Shown: positions 15,868-25,703, numbered from the stretch's first letter. The stretch: DNA of 64,000 nucleotides from Oscillospiraceae bacterium (GCA_910574635.1 CAJTCG010000016.1:1-64000), one strand, 5' to 3'. Made by a program: numbers and translations. Notes: a model not told the origin generated them from the letters alone.

Positions 15868-18084
15868 TCACGCTTTGAGCACGAAGATGTGAGAATCGAA
15901 GTCGCAGATGGGCCGCTCGCCGGGCTGGCACTCGCCCGCGCCGCTGTCGGTGGTCACGAGGCCCAGGTTCATCAGCTCGTCGCCATAGTGGGTCCCGCCG
16001 CCGTCCACCTGGTAGCAGAGGTCCGGGTCCAGGCCCTGGAGCTTCACCCGGCGGCAGGAGCCGTTGGTCTCGCTCAGCGTCCGGTACCAGCCCACCAGGG
16101 CGGTTTTCTTGTCCCCGCTCACCGCCATCCAGGAGGTAAAGTTCCCGTCGAAGGGAGAGCGGAGCCGGTAGAAGTCGCCGAACTGGAGAACCTCCCGGTA
16201 CTCCTTCATGAAGGCAATCTGCTGCCGGACCTGCTCCCGCTCCTCCGCCGTGAGCTTGTTCAAATCCAGCTCATAGCCGAAGGTGCCGAAGTGAGCCACG
16301 TTGGCCCGGGTGGCCAAGGGGGTGATCCGCTTTACCTGGTGGTTGGGCACCGCCGACACATGGGCCCCGATGGAGCTGATGGGATAGCAGTAGGAAGTGC
16401 CGTACTGGATTTTCAGCCGCTCCACGGCGTCGGAGTCGTCGGAGGCCCAGCACTGGGGCGCGTAGTACAGCATGCCGGGGTCAAACCGCCCGCCGCCGGA
16501 GGAGCAGGACTCGAAGAGGACATGGGGGAAGCTGGCGGTCAGCCGCTCGTAGAGGCGGTAAACGCCCAGGATGTAGCGGTGGAACAGCTCTCCCTGCCGG
16601 TCCGGGGGCAGAGCCTCGGAGAAGGGCTCCGAGATGCTGCGGTTCATGTCCCATTTAACATAGGAGATGTTGGCCTCGCTGAGGAGCTTCGCCATCTGGT
16701 CATAGATGCAGTCCACCACCTCGGGCCGGGAGAAGTCCAGCACGTACTGGTTCCGGCCATGGGACTCCCGGCGGCCCGGGACGTGGATGATCCAATCCGG
16801 GTGGGCCCGGTAGAGGTCGGAATCCTTGTTGACCATCTCCGGCTCGAACCAGAGGCCGAACTGCATGCCAAGGTCGTTGATCCGCCGGGCCAGGCTGGCC
16901 AGGCCCTCCGGCAGGCGGTCCCGGTTGGGGGTCCAGTCCCCCAGGCCTGCGAAATCGCTGCACCGGGCGCCAAACCAGCCGTCGTCCAGGACGAAGAGCT
17001 CCACGCCGTCCTTGTGGGCGGCCTCGGCGATGGTCACCAGCTTATCCTCGGTGAAGTCGAAGTAGGTGGCCTCCCAGTTGTTGATGAGGATGGGCCGGGG
17101 TTTGTCCCGCCACTGGCCCCGGGCCAGGCGGCTGCGGTAGAGCTGGTGGAAGGTGCGGCTCATGGCGTTCATGCCCTCATGGGAGTAGGCCATCACCGCC
17201 TCGGGAGTTTGGAAGGACTCTCCGGGGGCCAGCTTCCAGTCGAAGCCGAAGGGGTTGATGCCCAGGGTGACCCGGGTGGTATCCCAGGTGTCCACCTCCG
17301 CCTGGGCCAGGAAGTTGCCGGAGTAGACGAGGGAGAGGCCGATGACCTCGCCCTGGTCCTCGTCCGTGCCGGGGCGGCGGAGCATGACAAAGGGGTTGTG
17401 GTTGTGGGAGGAGTTGCCCCGGGCGGACTCCACGGACTGGATGCCCTGCTCCAAACGCCGGACCTTCATCCAGCGTTCCCGGGACCAGGCCCCGGAGAAG
17501 TGGACAAACTCATAGTCGCGGTCGGGAAGGTCCAGGCAGAGGCTCATGGCGTGGGTGAGGTGGAGGTCCAGCCCCCCCTCGTTCACCAGCCGGGCGGAGC
17601 GGGCCAGCGCCGGCCGGTCCGCGAAGAGGGTGTAGTTCAGGTCCAGGGAAACCCCCAGCAGCTCGTCCCGCAGACGGACGGTGAGGGTTTCGGCCTCGCT
17701 GCCGGCCTCGCAGTAGGTGGCGGGCAGGCCCTCCAGGGCGGGCTTGCCGGGGGTGACGCTGTGGGACTGGACCACAAAGTCCGTGATTTGGCTGCCGTTG
17801 GGCTGTAGAATCTGCACGGCGGGGTGGCGGTAGTCGGTGGAGCCGTAGGAGGGATACTCCTGCCGGGTGTGCTCCAGGGAGAAGAGCTTGTTCCCCTCAA
17901 AGACCCAGGAGCTCATGGGGCGGTGCTTCATCTCCAGCAGGTGGTCGAAGCTCTCCCGGTCCCGGATGGCCTTTCCGAAGTACAGCTGCCCCAGGGCCCC
18001 GTTGGGAAGCACCTTCATGATGTAGCTGATTTGGCCGTTGGTCAGGTGGAAGGTTTTCGTGCTCTCGTGGTAGGCGATGCTCAT
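15868..18084 (-). CDS. Alpha-galactosidase, glycoside hydrolase family 36
   Basis: A 738-residue enzyme, typical length for the large bacterial GH36 group. The nucleophile Asp is in YVKWDMNRS (about D479), and the acid/base Asp in CWASDDSDAVER (about D549). Other family marks are NNWEATYFDFTEDKL, VLDDGWFGAR and ESCSSGGGRFDPGMLYYAPQ. It releases alpha-1,6-linked galactose from melibiose, raffinose or stachyose in the cytoplasm. The upstream GPH transporter, 35 bp away on the same strand, would import the substrate. ATG with AAGGAGG ahead. Confidence 0.95.
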   Translation of the reverse strand: MSIAYHESTKTFHLTNGQISYIMKVLPNGALGQLYFGKAIRDRESFDHLLEMKHRPMSSWVFEGNKLFSLEHTRQEYPSYGSTDYRHPAVQILQPNGSQITDFVVQSHSVTPGKPALEGLPATYCEAGSEAETLTVRLRDELLGVSLDLNYTLFADRPALARSARLVNEGGLDLHLTHAMSLCLDLPDRDYEFVHFSGAWSRERWMKVRRLEQGIQSVESARGNSSHNHNPFVMLRRPGTDEDQGEVIGLSLVYSGNFLAQAEVDTWDTTRVTLGINPFGFDWKLAPGESFQTPEAVMAYSHEGMNAMSRTFHQLYRSRLARGQWRDKPRPILINNWEATYFDFTEDKLVTIAEAAHKDGVELFVLDDGWFGARCSDFAGLGDWTPNRDRLPEGLASLARRINDLGMQFGLWFEPEMVNKDSDLYRAHPDWIIHVPGRRESHGRNQYVLDFSRPEVVDCIYDQMAKLLSEANISYVKWDMNRSISEPFSEALPPDRQGELFHRYILGVYRLYERLTASFPHVLFESCSSGGGRFDPGMLYYAPQCWASDDSDAVERLKIQYGTSYCYPISSIGAHVSAVPNHQVKRITPLATRANVAHFGTFGYELDLNKLTAEEREQVRQQIAFMKEYREVLQFGDFYRLRSPFDGNFTSWMAVSGDKKTALVGWYRTLSETNGSCRRVKLQGLDPDLCYQVDGGGTHYGDELMNLGLVTTDSGAGECQPGERPICDFDSHIFVLKA

Positions 18085-18119
18085 AAAGGGTCCTCCTTAT
18101 GCGGTATACGGTATTGGGC

Positions 18120-19565
18120 TTACTTCCGGCCCTGCTTGGCGTGGAGGGCGTTGACGTCCTTCGTCAGCTGGTCCAGGCGCGCGCCCTTCAGCTTGTACTG
18201 GGTCTTGTAAATCAGGAAGCTGAGGATGGCCAGGGCGATGGGCACGGCAAACATAAGGAAGCGGATGCCCATGATGGTGCCGGCGGACTGAGCGCCGGAG
18301 GCCTCGGGATTGTAGCCGATGACGTCCAGGCCCACGCCGGTGAGGGTGGCGGCCACGGCGGAGGCGGCCTTCATCAGGAAGGTCTGGGCGGAGCAGGTGA
18401 CGGACTCGTTCCGCTTGCCGAATTTCAGCTCGCCGTAGTCGATGACGTCGGCGATGCAGCAGGTGGTGGTGCCCAGGGAGAGGCCGGAGCCGAAGAAGAT
18501 GAAGGCGCAGGAGGCGATGACGCCGGCGGTGCTGGAGGGAGCCACATAGCCCAGGGCAAACAGCAGCACCAGGCCCACAACCGGGAGGGCGCAGGCCAGA
18601 AGGTAGACCTTCTCGCGCTCCATGTTCTTGGCGATCTTGGGGAAGAGGAAGAGGCCCACCATTTCGGCGATAATGGCATAGCCGAAGATGGAGTACAGGT
18701 AGGCGTTGCCGCAGGCCTCTTTGAAGTAGTAGACGGCGAAGGCCTTCAGAATCTGGGTGCAGAGGTTGAAGGTCAGCAGCAGGCCGATGAAGGCCACCAG
18801 CTGGTCGTTCTTGATGATGATGGCGAAGGCTTCCTTGAGGCTGGTCTTTTCCGCCTTGCCCTCTCCCACGGTGGGCTTTTCCTTGACCACGGCGCAGGTG
18901 ATGCCGATGCAGACGATGAACAGCACCACGATGGCCACGGCGGCGTAGGTGAAGCCGGTGACGGAAATGTTCAGCACCTGGCCGTTGTCCTGGGTCTGCA
19001 TGACGGTCCGGTCCCCGGCCATTTCATTGAAATAGTTGATGAGGTTCAAGCCGAAGGTGCACACCAGGAAGCCGCCGATGGAGGCGAAGATGCGGGGGAC
19101 AACGGAGATGGACTCCCGCTCCCGGGGGTCGCTGGAGAGGTTGGGCAGCCAGGACCAGTAGGGCACGTCCATGATGGTGTAGGTCATGCCGTAGAGGATA
19201 TACATGACGGACACATAGACCATCAGGGTCCCCTTGTCGGTGATGCCGCAGGTGGTGAAAAGCAGGATGAAGAACACGGAGTTGATCAAGGTGCCGATGA
19301 TAAGCCAGATACGGAATTTGCCGTACCGGGTGTGGGTGTTGTCCACAATCATGCCCATCATGGGGTCGTTGACGGCGTCCCAAATCCGGGCGGCGCCGAG
19401 GAGCACGCCGGCAAAGGCCGCGCTCAGGCCCAGGGTATCCGTCATGTACAGCATCAGGAAGGCGCCGACGAGGTTGCAGATGGCATCCTTACCGATGGCG
19501 CCGATGCCGAAGGCGTACTTTTGGCTGGCGGGAAGCCGTCTGGTCTGGGTGTCCGGGGTTGTCAT
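18120..19565 (-). CDS. GPH-family sugar:cation symporter (MelB-like)
   Basis: A 481-residue, about twelve-helix transporter of the glycoside-pentoside-hexuronide family. The N-terminal motif AARIWDAVNDPMMGMIVDNT contains the conserved Asp residues of the cation site, and RYGKFRIWLI is the loop 2-3 motif. ATG 19565 is chosen because AAGGAGGA lies just before it; the frame is open 47 codons further but with no ribosome site and crossing the operator. It is the first gene of an operon with alpha-galactosidase, so melibiose/raffinose-type sugars are the likely substrates. Confidence 0.9.
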   Translation of the reverse strand: MTTPDTQTRRLPASQKYAFGIGAIGKDAICNLVGAFLMLYMTDTLGLSAAFAGVLLGAARIWDAVNDPMMGMIVDNTHTRYGKFRIWLIIGTLINSVFFILLFTTCGITDKGTLMVYVSVMYILYGMTYTIMDVPYWSWLPNLSSDPRERESISVVPRIFASIGGFLVCTFGLNLINYFNEMAGDRTVMQTQDNGQVLNISVTGFTYAAVAIVVLFIVCIGITCAVVKEKPTVGEGKAEKTSLKEAFAIIIKNDQLVAFIGLLLTFNLCTQILKAFAVYYFKEACGNAYLYSIFGYAIIAEMVGLFLFPKIAKNMEREKVYLLACALPVVGLVLLFALGYVAPSSTAGVIASCAFIFFGSGLSLGTTTCCIADVIDYGELKFGKRNESVTCSAQTFLMKAASAVAATLTGVGLDVIGYNPEASGAQSAGTIMGIRFLMFAVPIALAILSFLIYKTQYKLKGARLDQLTKDVNALHAKQGRK

Positions 19566-19669
19566 TGTGGGTTCCTCCTTCATTCTCATGCATACTTTGT
19601 GAAACGGCGGGCCCTCCGTCTTTCTATATCTGATTTTAGCAGAAGAACCGGGAAAATGTGACGGAAATA

Positions 19670-19705
19670 TGTTTGAAAGAACGGAGGATATGTTAGTTTC
19701 AAACA
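19670..19705. promoter_or_regulatory. Operator-like inverted repeat upstream of the GPH/alpha-galactosidase operon
   Basis: TGTTTGAAA (19670-19678) and TTTCAAACA (19697-19705), perfect 9-bp arms 18 bp apart, about 105 bp before the GPH start. It is a plausible site for the AraC-type regulator at 14877. The rest of 19566-20013 is AT-rich with no gene seen. Confidence 0.6.
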
Positions 19706-20013
19706 TTGGATGTCAAAAAGACGGCTTGAATTTTGTACAATATTACGACATATGCTTCAATTATTGCAGACTAAAATGTCAGTTTTTGGTGTAAAGTGAC
19801 TATATTTTCCAGTTCCAAAAAGATGAGGAATGTTATCTCTCCGCTTTTCGAAAACAGTTGAAATGTTAAATAGATTCCGACTTCCCCCGCTTTCTGGAGA
19901 TGTGCGGCGTTTGCAAACCAGAATTGGTTATAATAACGGAAAATCGCATATTTTTTTGTGCAAGAAGTATAATTTCGAGGCGGCGCGCCAGGAAACTTTG
20001 CCCAGTTTGATTC

Positions 20014-20042
20014 TTGCCAAGAGCAGGGGGGAAGGCTATACT
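20014..20042 (+). promoter_or_regulatory. Promoter with a long leader for the small ORF
   Basis: TTGCCA (20014-20019), 17-bp spacer, TATACT (20037-20042). The implied leader of about 87 nt holds a small hairpin (GGAAGGC-GGGA-GCCTTCC) before the ribosome site. Confidence 0.55.
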
Positions 20043-20135
20043 AAGGCCATCCTCTGGGGAGCACGAAACCGGAGGGAACCTACTAACAACGATGCGGGAA
20101 GGCGGGAGCCTTCCAGGAAACAGGAGGATATCACC

Positions 20136-20318
20136 ATGTTTCAGAAGATGTTTGATGAAGCCGGCGCCCTTTGCTTTGGCAGCCTGATGCTCACTTCCAA
20201 TATGAATAAGGCCGGGGTCGAGGATGGATTCGACCGCCTGCGCAAGCAGGAGGCCGCCCGGAAGAACCGGAGCACGGCGGGCGGCATGTTCTGCCGCAAG
20301 GCCTACCGGCACGCCTGA
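20136..20318 (+). CDS. Small protein of unknown function
   Basis: A 60-residue protein. ACAGGAGG precedes the ATG, and a good promoter lies 95 bp upstream, so it is likely expressed. The N-terminal half is neutral and slightly hydrophobic (GALCFGSLMLTSN); the C-terminal half is basic and charged (FDRLRKQEAARKNRS). No family is recognised. The frame is open 306 bp further upstream, but that part overlaps the promoter and lacks a ribosome site. It is the last host-like gene before the mobile island. Confidence 0.5.
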   Translation: MFQKMFDEAGALCFGSLMLTSNMNKAGVEDGFDRLRKQEAARKNRSTAGGMFCRKAYRHA

Positions 20319-20413
20319 GCGTCCGGCACAGACACTGAAAAAAGGAAGAGGGAAACGGGTTGGGCCCCCCTTGACAGGGGTATCTACGATTCGAGGAAAC
20401 ACCCCGGCGGGAA

Positions 20414-21670
20414 TCACGCTGAGATTTCCTGCCGGGGGCTTTCTTTGTCCTGCTGGATGTCTCCGCTAATGCAGCCAATGTCATTGTAATGAATCTCAAT
20501 GGTCTGCATGGCCTTCTTAGACCACTTCGTGCTTTTCTCATGTACCACGATCTTCTGGATGAACAGTCGCAGCAATTCCGGTGTCAGCTCCGTAATATCC
20601 GTATACCGCCTGGCCTTGGCGATAAAGCCGTCGGTGCTGGAAACCGTATCCCGCAGCTTCTGGATGGCCGCCTCTTTCGCTGGAATTTCCTCCACCAGCT
20701 TTTCCTGTTCCTCGGTATAGCCGCTGGACAGCGTCTGAAACTGTTCCACCGAAAGGTGGCCAAGCACCCGGTCCTCATACAGCCTCTTAAAGATGGCATC
20801 CAACTCTGCGCCGCGTTTCCGCGCGGCGGTCAGCTCCCGTTCCAGCCTGCGGATTTCCCTCTGGATTTCAGCAGACTGCCTGCCGCCAATGTACTCAGCG
20901 AACTCTCTGGTATGCTCCCTGGCCATCGCTGTCACTCGCCGCAGGTCCTCCAGGATCACCTCATCCAGCACACACTCCCGGATGTAGTGGGCAGTGCAGA
21001 CCTCCGCTCCTTCTTTCTTGTAGGTGCGGCAGGTGAAGTTATTCCAGGTGGGCTTCATCGTGTGTGCCCGGTGCAGCACCATTGTGGCCCCGCAGTCCGC
21101 GCACACCACCAGCCCAGAGTACTTGTTCTGCTCGTTCATCTTGGTAGGACGACGCCTGTTCTGCCGTACCCGCTGGACAATGTCCCAAACCTCCTGGGTC
21201 ACCAGCGCAGGGTGTGTTCCCTCAAACACCAGACATTCTTCTTTGGGATGCTCAACATGACGTTTGTCCTTGTAGGACTTCGTACTATACTTCATGTTGA
21301 TGGTATTACCCAGGTACAGCTCATTTTCCAGCATACTTGCAATTGTGCTGCTGGTCCAATGACAGGGTTTTTCTGTGTTCAGAGCCGTGTGATTAACCCC
21401 GAACCTCAGATAGGCGTAAGTCGTGGGGCAGAGAATCTGTTCCTCCCTCAGCCGGCGGGCGATCTGGCTCGGCCCGCTGCCGGCGGCGCACATGGCGAAG
21501 ATACGTCGCACAACTGTGGCGGCCTCTTCATCTACCACCAGCTTCTTGCTGTCGGCTTCGTCCTTTTTGTAGCCGTAGGGCGCTCTGGTGCCAAGCCGCT
21601 CCCCGCGCTCCGCTTTGGCCTTGAGGACAGCCCGCACCTTGCGGCTGGAGTCCCGAACATACCATTCATT
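20414..21670 (-). pseudogene. 3' fragment of a large serine recombinase (older element), split by the inserted element
   Basis: About 418 residues: the recombinase domain and zinc ribbon without the catalytic resolvase domain. It begins in the middle of a family-typical sequence (NEWYVRDSSRKVRAVLKAKA), then GTRAPYGYKKD, the ribbon CADCGATMVLHRAHT, and a coiled coil. The missing N-terminal domain is at 34245-34652, on the far side of the inserted element. Both pieces meet at the 6-bp core TTCATT, and joining them gives one in-frame protein of 552 residues. The stop lies by a hairpin near the left end of the older element. Confidence 0.9.
21665..21670. other. Left attachment core of the inserted element
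   Basis: TTCATT, also at 34245-34250. Outside flanks reconstruct ACCA-TTCATT-GAACAG, which encodes NEW in the split recombinase. Inside, CCATAAAGAATGA (21681-21693) is the inverted partner of TCATTCTTTATGG (34226-34238). Confidence 0.85.
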
Positions 21671-21698
21671 AGAATATTTTCCATAAAGAATGATACGT

Positions 21699-23315
21699 TT
21701 ATAGTTCCACAAATCCGACAAAATTGTAGTAGATTTTAATATTGCGCTCATCGTGTCCGTTGATTGACCTACGCTCCCCGACCTCAATGCGCTTCACCAA
21801 ACGCAGAAGCGTCGGACGGTCCAGTTCCTCCAGCTTGGAGTAGTCTCGGATCATTGTCAGCCAATCGTCAGCGGCCTTTTCATCCTCGTGGCAAGCTTCT
21901 AACTGAGCAGACAACTTCGTCCGCTGTTCCAGCTTCTCTGTGCGCTCATCCTCATATCGCTTTAGCAACTGGACGCATACCGCCTCCGGGATCGCGCCTT
22001 TCACCTTGTCCTCATAGGCGGTAATCACCAGCTTTTCTAATTCCGCCAGCCGCTTATTCAGTGCGTCCATGGTTGCCTGTAGTGTTTTCCTCTGCTCCAG
22101 CCCGGCGGCATTGCGCTGTGCCATGATTTTCTCTTTGAGATTGTCCGGCTGATTCTGCGCCAGCGCCGCCTTGAAACGGATGTCAATCAACAGCAGTTCG
22201 GTCAGTACCCTCTGGTTGATGATGTGGCCTGAGCAGACAGTCTTTCCACCTGTGACATAGCGGTTACAAGCGTAGCTCTGGTAGGTGGATGGGCTTCCGT
22301 CCTTGCGCTTCCGGCCATCCCTATAGTGCCGCATAGGAGATTTGCAGTCCATGCAGAAAAGGACGCCTGTGAATAACGCTGTTTCTCCGGTCTTGCTGCT
22401 CCGGAATTTTGCTTTCCGGGCGTCCAGCTCCCGTACCAAATCCCATGTCTCCCGCGAAATTAACGGCTCATGGGTATTTTCCACCCTGATCCACTCGCTA
22501 TCCGGCTTGGCAACCTGTTTGTGAACCTTATAGGAAAGGTTGCCCGTCTTGTTCTGCACCATATGCCCGAGATAAACCTCGTTGCGAAGGATGGCCTTGA
22601 CCGTGGGTGGCGCCCAAAAATCGCCATCTTTGCGAATGTTGGGCTTGCCTTGCCTCATGTAGTAGAAGGTTGTGGGCGTAGGCACATTCTCAGCGTTCAG
22701 CGTTGTGGCGATTTTGCGGTAACTGCACCCCTGACAGCGAAGGTCGAAGATACGAATTACCACGGGGGCGGTTACCGGGTCGATAACCAAGACGTGCTTA
22801 TCCTCCGGGCTTTTCAGATAGCCGATGGGAGCGTAGCAGCCGACATATTTCCCAGCCTTGAACGTGGACTGCTTGACGGCTCTAATCTTGTTGCTGGTAT
22901 CCCGAGCATAGAGATCGTTCATCACATTTTTCAGAATAACCAGCATCTCATTGTTTTTGTGGATCGTATCCACACCGTCATTGAGTGCGATGAACCGGCA
23001 GCCCAGCGAGGGGAACACAACGTCCGTATATTTGCCGCTTTCGATGTAGTCTCTTCCCAATCTGGAAAGGTCCTTGCACAGTACCAGATTGATCTTTCCG
23101 GCGGTGGCGTCCGCAATCAGGCGGTTGAAATTCGGCCTGTCAAACGTCGTACCCGAAACCCCGTCATCACAATATGTGTCATACAAATTCCAACCCTGTT
23201 CCCGCACATACCGGCTGAGCATTTCACGTTGATTTTCGATGGAAACGGATTCGCCTGTTCTCTCGTCGTCACGGCTGAGCCTGCAATAAATTCCGACATT
23301 GTAAGTTTCCTGCAT
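21699..23315 (-). CDS. Large serine recombinase (integrase/excisionase of the inserted element)
   Basis: A 538-residue site-specific recombinase. The resolvase domain (1-150) holds the catalytic Ser in YCRLSRDDER (S14) and the arginine-rich LSRLGRDYIESG. Then come the recombinase domain (GCYAPIGYLKSPEDKHVLVI), a zinc ribbon (CMDCKSPM and later C-x(n)-C) and a coiled coil. It ends 28 bp from the left attachment core, as expected for a self-integrating element. ATG 23315 is chosen; AAGGAGGTC lies about 13 bp before it, and a GTG 33 bp upstream is inside that site. Confidence 0.95.
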   Translation of the reverse strand: MQETYNVGIYCRLSRDDERTGESVSIENQREMLSRYVREQGWNLYDTYCDDGVSGTTFDRPNFNRLIADATAGKINLVLCKDLSRLGRDYIESGKYTDVVFPSLGCRFIALNDGVDTIHKNNEMLVILKNVMNDLYARDTSNKIRAVKQSTFKAGKYVGCYAPIGYLKSPEDKHVLVIDPVTAPVVIRIFDLRCQGCSYRKIATTLNAENVPTPTTFYYMRQGKPNIRKDGDFWAPPTVKAILRNEVYLGHMVQNKTGNLSYKVHKQVAKPDSEWIRVENTHEPLISRETWDLVRELDARKAKFRSSKTGETALFTGVLFCMDCKSPMRHYRDGRKRKDGSPSTYQSYACNRYVTGGKTVCSGHIINQRVLTELLLIDIRFKAALAQNQPDNLKEKIMAQRNAAGLEQRKTLQATMDALNKRLAELEKLVITAYEDKVKGAIPEAVCVQLLKRYEDERTEKLEQRTKLSAQLEACHEDEKAADDWLTMIRDYSKLEELDRPTLLRLVKRIEVGERRSINGHDERNIKIYYNFVGFVEL

Positions 23316-23414
23316 CTTAATTTTTATGACCTCCTTGGACGCAGGCACATAGCATCTGTTACCTGCTATTATTATATTCGCTTTCGCACATTAAAGCAAT
23401 AGATTTTCGAGAAT

Positions 23415-23624
23415 TTATGCTGAATTTCTCTGGTTCCGCTCCAGCTCAATCAGGTCAAGGACTGCACCCATTTCACCCTCGCCCGCAAATTCGCTGGACA
23501 AGTGATAAGTAACACCGTCTACCTCAATTTCAAGGCCGAGGTTCAAAAGCTGATAGGTATGATTTCCATATCGAAAGCCGGGGATACCGCCCGGTTTGTC
23601 GATGGGTTCAACTTGCTTTTTCAC
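23415..23624 (-). CDS. Small TnpW-like protein of the element
   Basis: About 69 residues, with no canonical start at the right distance. The best ribosome site (AAGGAGGAG) precedes an in-frame ATA or ATC, and the first GTG is 16 bp from it. The core (EVDGVTYHLSSEFAGEGEMG, then VLDLIELER) resembles TnpW-type small proteins encoded beside recombinases. It lies 99 bp before the large serine recombinase on the same strand. Function is unknown. Confidence 0.55.
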   Translation of the reverse strand: MKKQVEPIDKPGGIPGFRYGNHTYQLLNLGLEIEVDGVTYHLSSEFAGEGEMGAVLDLIELERNQRNSA

Positions 23625-23754
23625 TTTTTCTATGATTGCTCCTCCTTCAAATTTTCAAAATGACTGCGTGAAATTAGGATTGCATTTTGCAATTCTGATT
23701 GGATTGTAACCGACATGGCAAAGTGGTGGCGGAAATTTTGTCCGCCACCAAAAA

Positions 23755-25221
23755 TCACCGCTCTGCCTCCCGGCGTTTCTGCCGGGTCTGCTCCTGCTGG
23801 TGTATGGCGGTGTCGGCGTTGCGCTTCACCTGTTGAAGCCGCCGTAAATCGTCCAGGATGGGCTTGTATTGCTCATACTCGGCCTTGTACTCCTGTTGAA
23901 GCCTCGCCTGCTCCTGTTCCCACGCATGAGCGGGGATTTTACCAGCAGGGGAACGGTACTTGTCCAGCTTGCGGCGGGCCATGTGGAACGTCCGCAACTC
24001 GCCCTCATGCTCCCTCTCAAAATTTTCCCTCTTGCCCTTCCACTTGATACCCTTCCACTCGTCATAGATGGGCTTGGTGTCCCGGTAGAGATCAACAAGG
24101 CGAAGCAGTTCCTTCAACTCGTTCAGACGGTCACGCTTCGCTTTCATGGATGTGTTGATGGCCTCCGCCCGCTCACCCTGGGCGGCGATATGGGCCTCCA
24201 AATCTTCCAGCGTGACGATGTCTTTCTCAGTCAGAAAATTGACGGCCTCGGCAAAATCTTTGAGGTTCCCAATCTTGGCATTGCGGCTCCATGCTCCGGC
24301 GTTTCGGCCCTCATAGTAGTCGGTCAGCAGGACGGCAAGGGTCGGGGCCTGGGGCTGGCTCAATTCTTCTTTTATGGCCTTTATCCAATCTGCCAGGCTG
24401 GCGATTTTCTTCCGAATATCCCGCAGAATGTTGTTGGCCTTTCTTATCCAGCGGTTCAGATCGCCCTTGTCGGTGGTGATGCCTTTGGCCTCCATCTGGC
24501 GGACGGCCACACCCTCATGGATGGTGGGCAGCAGGTCAAGGCCCTGACGCTCGTAGGAGCGATGGTCGATGCGGCAGGCCAGCCCCTTTTCCTCAAACTT
24601 GGCATTGACCATAGCGGCCCACGCCTCCCGCCAATGTTCCAGCGTTTCTGGGCTTCCCCAATCGGTGGTAGGAACAGCGTCAAAGAGGGGCTTGCCGTCC
24701 TCGCCCATGATGTGGTTCCCGTCCTCGTCCAGACGGTAGACACGCCGCTGCTTAAAGCCCCATTTGCCGCTTTCCTCGATAGGCCGGATAGGGCAGAGAA
24801 CATGAAAGTGCGGGTTAGGAATACCGCCGCCCTCCTTGTCCGGCTGGTGGATGGCAAAGTCGGCAATCATGCCCCGGCCCACAAGCTGCTCCGAAACAAA
24901 TTGCCTTGCAAGAGCGATGTTTTCCTCCAAAGAGAATTCGTTCTGCAAGGCAATATCGAAGCTGTATGCAAGCTGGGCTTTCTTGCCGCGCTCGGCCTTC
25001 TCCACGGCGTTCCAGAGGGTGGCACGGTCTTGGTACTCGGCGGGGGCCTGGGGCGGCAGGAGAATGTCTGTGCAGACCACGCCGCCCTTGTGGGTGTAGT
25101 CGCTGACTTCGCCATAGTATTCGCTGTAAAGTTTCTCCCCGGCACGGTAGGCGGCAGAGGTGACAATGGACTGTCCCGCGCTTCGTTTGATTTGGGTAAC
25201 ATGGAAGTGAAATAGCGCCAA
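23755..25221 (-). CDS. MobA/MobL-type relaxase (MobQ family)
   Basis: A 488-residue conjugative relaxase that would nick oriT and pilot the strand. It begins with LFHFHVTQIKRSAGQSIVTS and AAYRAGEKL, the family start with the likely catalytic Tyr near residue 25. The metal-binding histidine motif is seen in HQPDKEGGGIPNPHFHVLCP (H125, H138, H140). The C-terminal half is coiled coil. The start is TTG at 25221, abutting the DUF3847 stop, so translation is coupled. Confidence 0.93.
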   Translation of the reverse strand: MALFHFHVTQIKRSAGQSIVTSAAYRAGEKLYSEYYGEVSDYTHKGGVVCTDILLPPQAPAEYQDRATLWNAVEKAERGKKAQLAYSFDIALQNEFSLEENIALARQFVSEQLVGRGMIADFAIHQPDKEGGGIPNPHFHVLCPIRPIEESGKWGFKQRRVYRLDEDGNHIMGEDGKPLFDAVPTTDWGSPETLEHWREAWAAMVNAKFEEKGLACRIDHRSYERQGLDLLPTIHEGVAVRQMEAKGITTDKGDLNRWIRKANNILRDIRKKIASLADWIKAIKEELSQPQAPTLAVLLTDYYEGRNAGAWSRNAKIGNLKDFAEAVNFLTEKDIVTLEDLEAHIAAQGERAEAINTSMKAKRDRLNELKELLRLVDLYRDTKPIYDEWKGIKWKGKRENFEREHEGELRTFHMARRKLDKYRSPAGKIPAHAWEQEQARLQQEYKAEYEQYKPILDDLRRLQQVKRNADTAIHQQEQTRQKRREAER

Positions 25222-25515
25222 TCAATCACTCTCCTGCTGGTCAACGTTGCGGCTCACCAGAGCGGCAACTTCCGGCAGAGAAAAGATTTGCTCCACCAAA
25301 ATGCGAAACTCGCTTTGGCTCATGCCCCGCACCTCTGGGACCACGCTTTCCACATCGGCCCCTCGGACAATGAGCCGGTGGTTTCGCTTCTTCCTCTCGC
25401 CGTCGGTGTAGTATCGGATACGGTTTTCTAATCGCTGGCACCTGTGCTGGTACTGCTCCCGTTTGGCAACGGCCTCGTCGTATTCTTTTTGCAGTTCTTC
25501 TTGTGATTTTTCCAT
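25222..25515 (-). CDS. DUF3847-type mobilization accessory protein
   Basis: A 97-residue protein with AGGAGG before the ATG at 25515. It has an N-terminal coiled coil (QEELQKEYDEAVAKREQYQH) followed by a short domain (RNHRLIVRGADVESVV). It is placed immediately upstream of the relaxase, as is common in mobilizable Clostridiales elements, and it is probably part of the relaxosome. That role is by context only. Confidence 0.75.
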   Translation of the reverse strand: MEKSQEELQKEYDEAVAKREQYQHRCQRLENRIRYYTDGERKKRNHRLIVRGADVESVVPEVRGMSQSEFRILVEQIFSLPEVAALVSRNVDQQESD

Positions 25516-25623
25516 CGTTAGACCTCCTGATTTTGGATTTTGAAAATAGAAAGACCGCCTTACCCGTAAAGGTAAAACGGTCATAGGGAAACCATGTTCA
25601 GTTCCCCGCAGGGGCAGGGATAG

Positions 25624-25660
25624 CCGCGAAGCGGCGCAAGGGGCGCAGCCCCTTGTACGG
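25624..25660. other. Candidate oriT for the MobA relaxase
   Basis: Upstream of the relaxase operon lie two adjacent dyads, CCGC-GAA-GCGG (25624-25634) and AAGGGGC-GCA-GCCCCTT (25638-25654), followed by GTACGG. Intergenic placement and paired hairpins fit an oriT. The nic site cannot be fixed from one sequence. Confidence 0.45.
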
Positions 25661-25677
25661 AGCAGAGCGATGCAAAC

Positions 25678-25703
25678 GGCCCCGACATTCGGATGTCGGG
25701 GCC
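25678..25703 (-). terminator. Hairpin after the surface-protein gene
   Basis: GGCCCCGACAT-TCGG-ATGTCGGGGCC, an 11-bp stem 70 bp downstream of the minus-strand SLH gene. Confidence 0.5.

Noticed and set aside
15889-19661. Two long plus-strand frames over the alpha-galactosidase and GPH genes
   Set aside because: They are Gly/Val/His-rich antisense translations with no domain, while the minus-strand products are textbook families.
20055-20130. Leader of the small ORF considered as a riboswitch
   Set aside because: Only one small hairpin is visible, and I cannot match it to a known riboswitch consensus.
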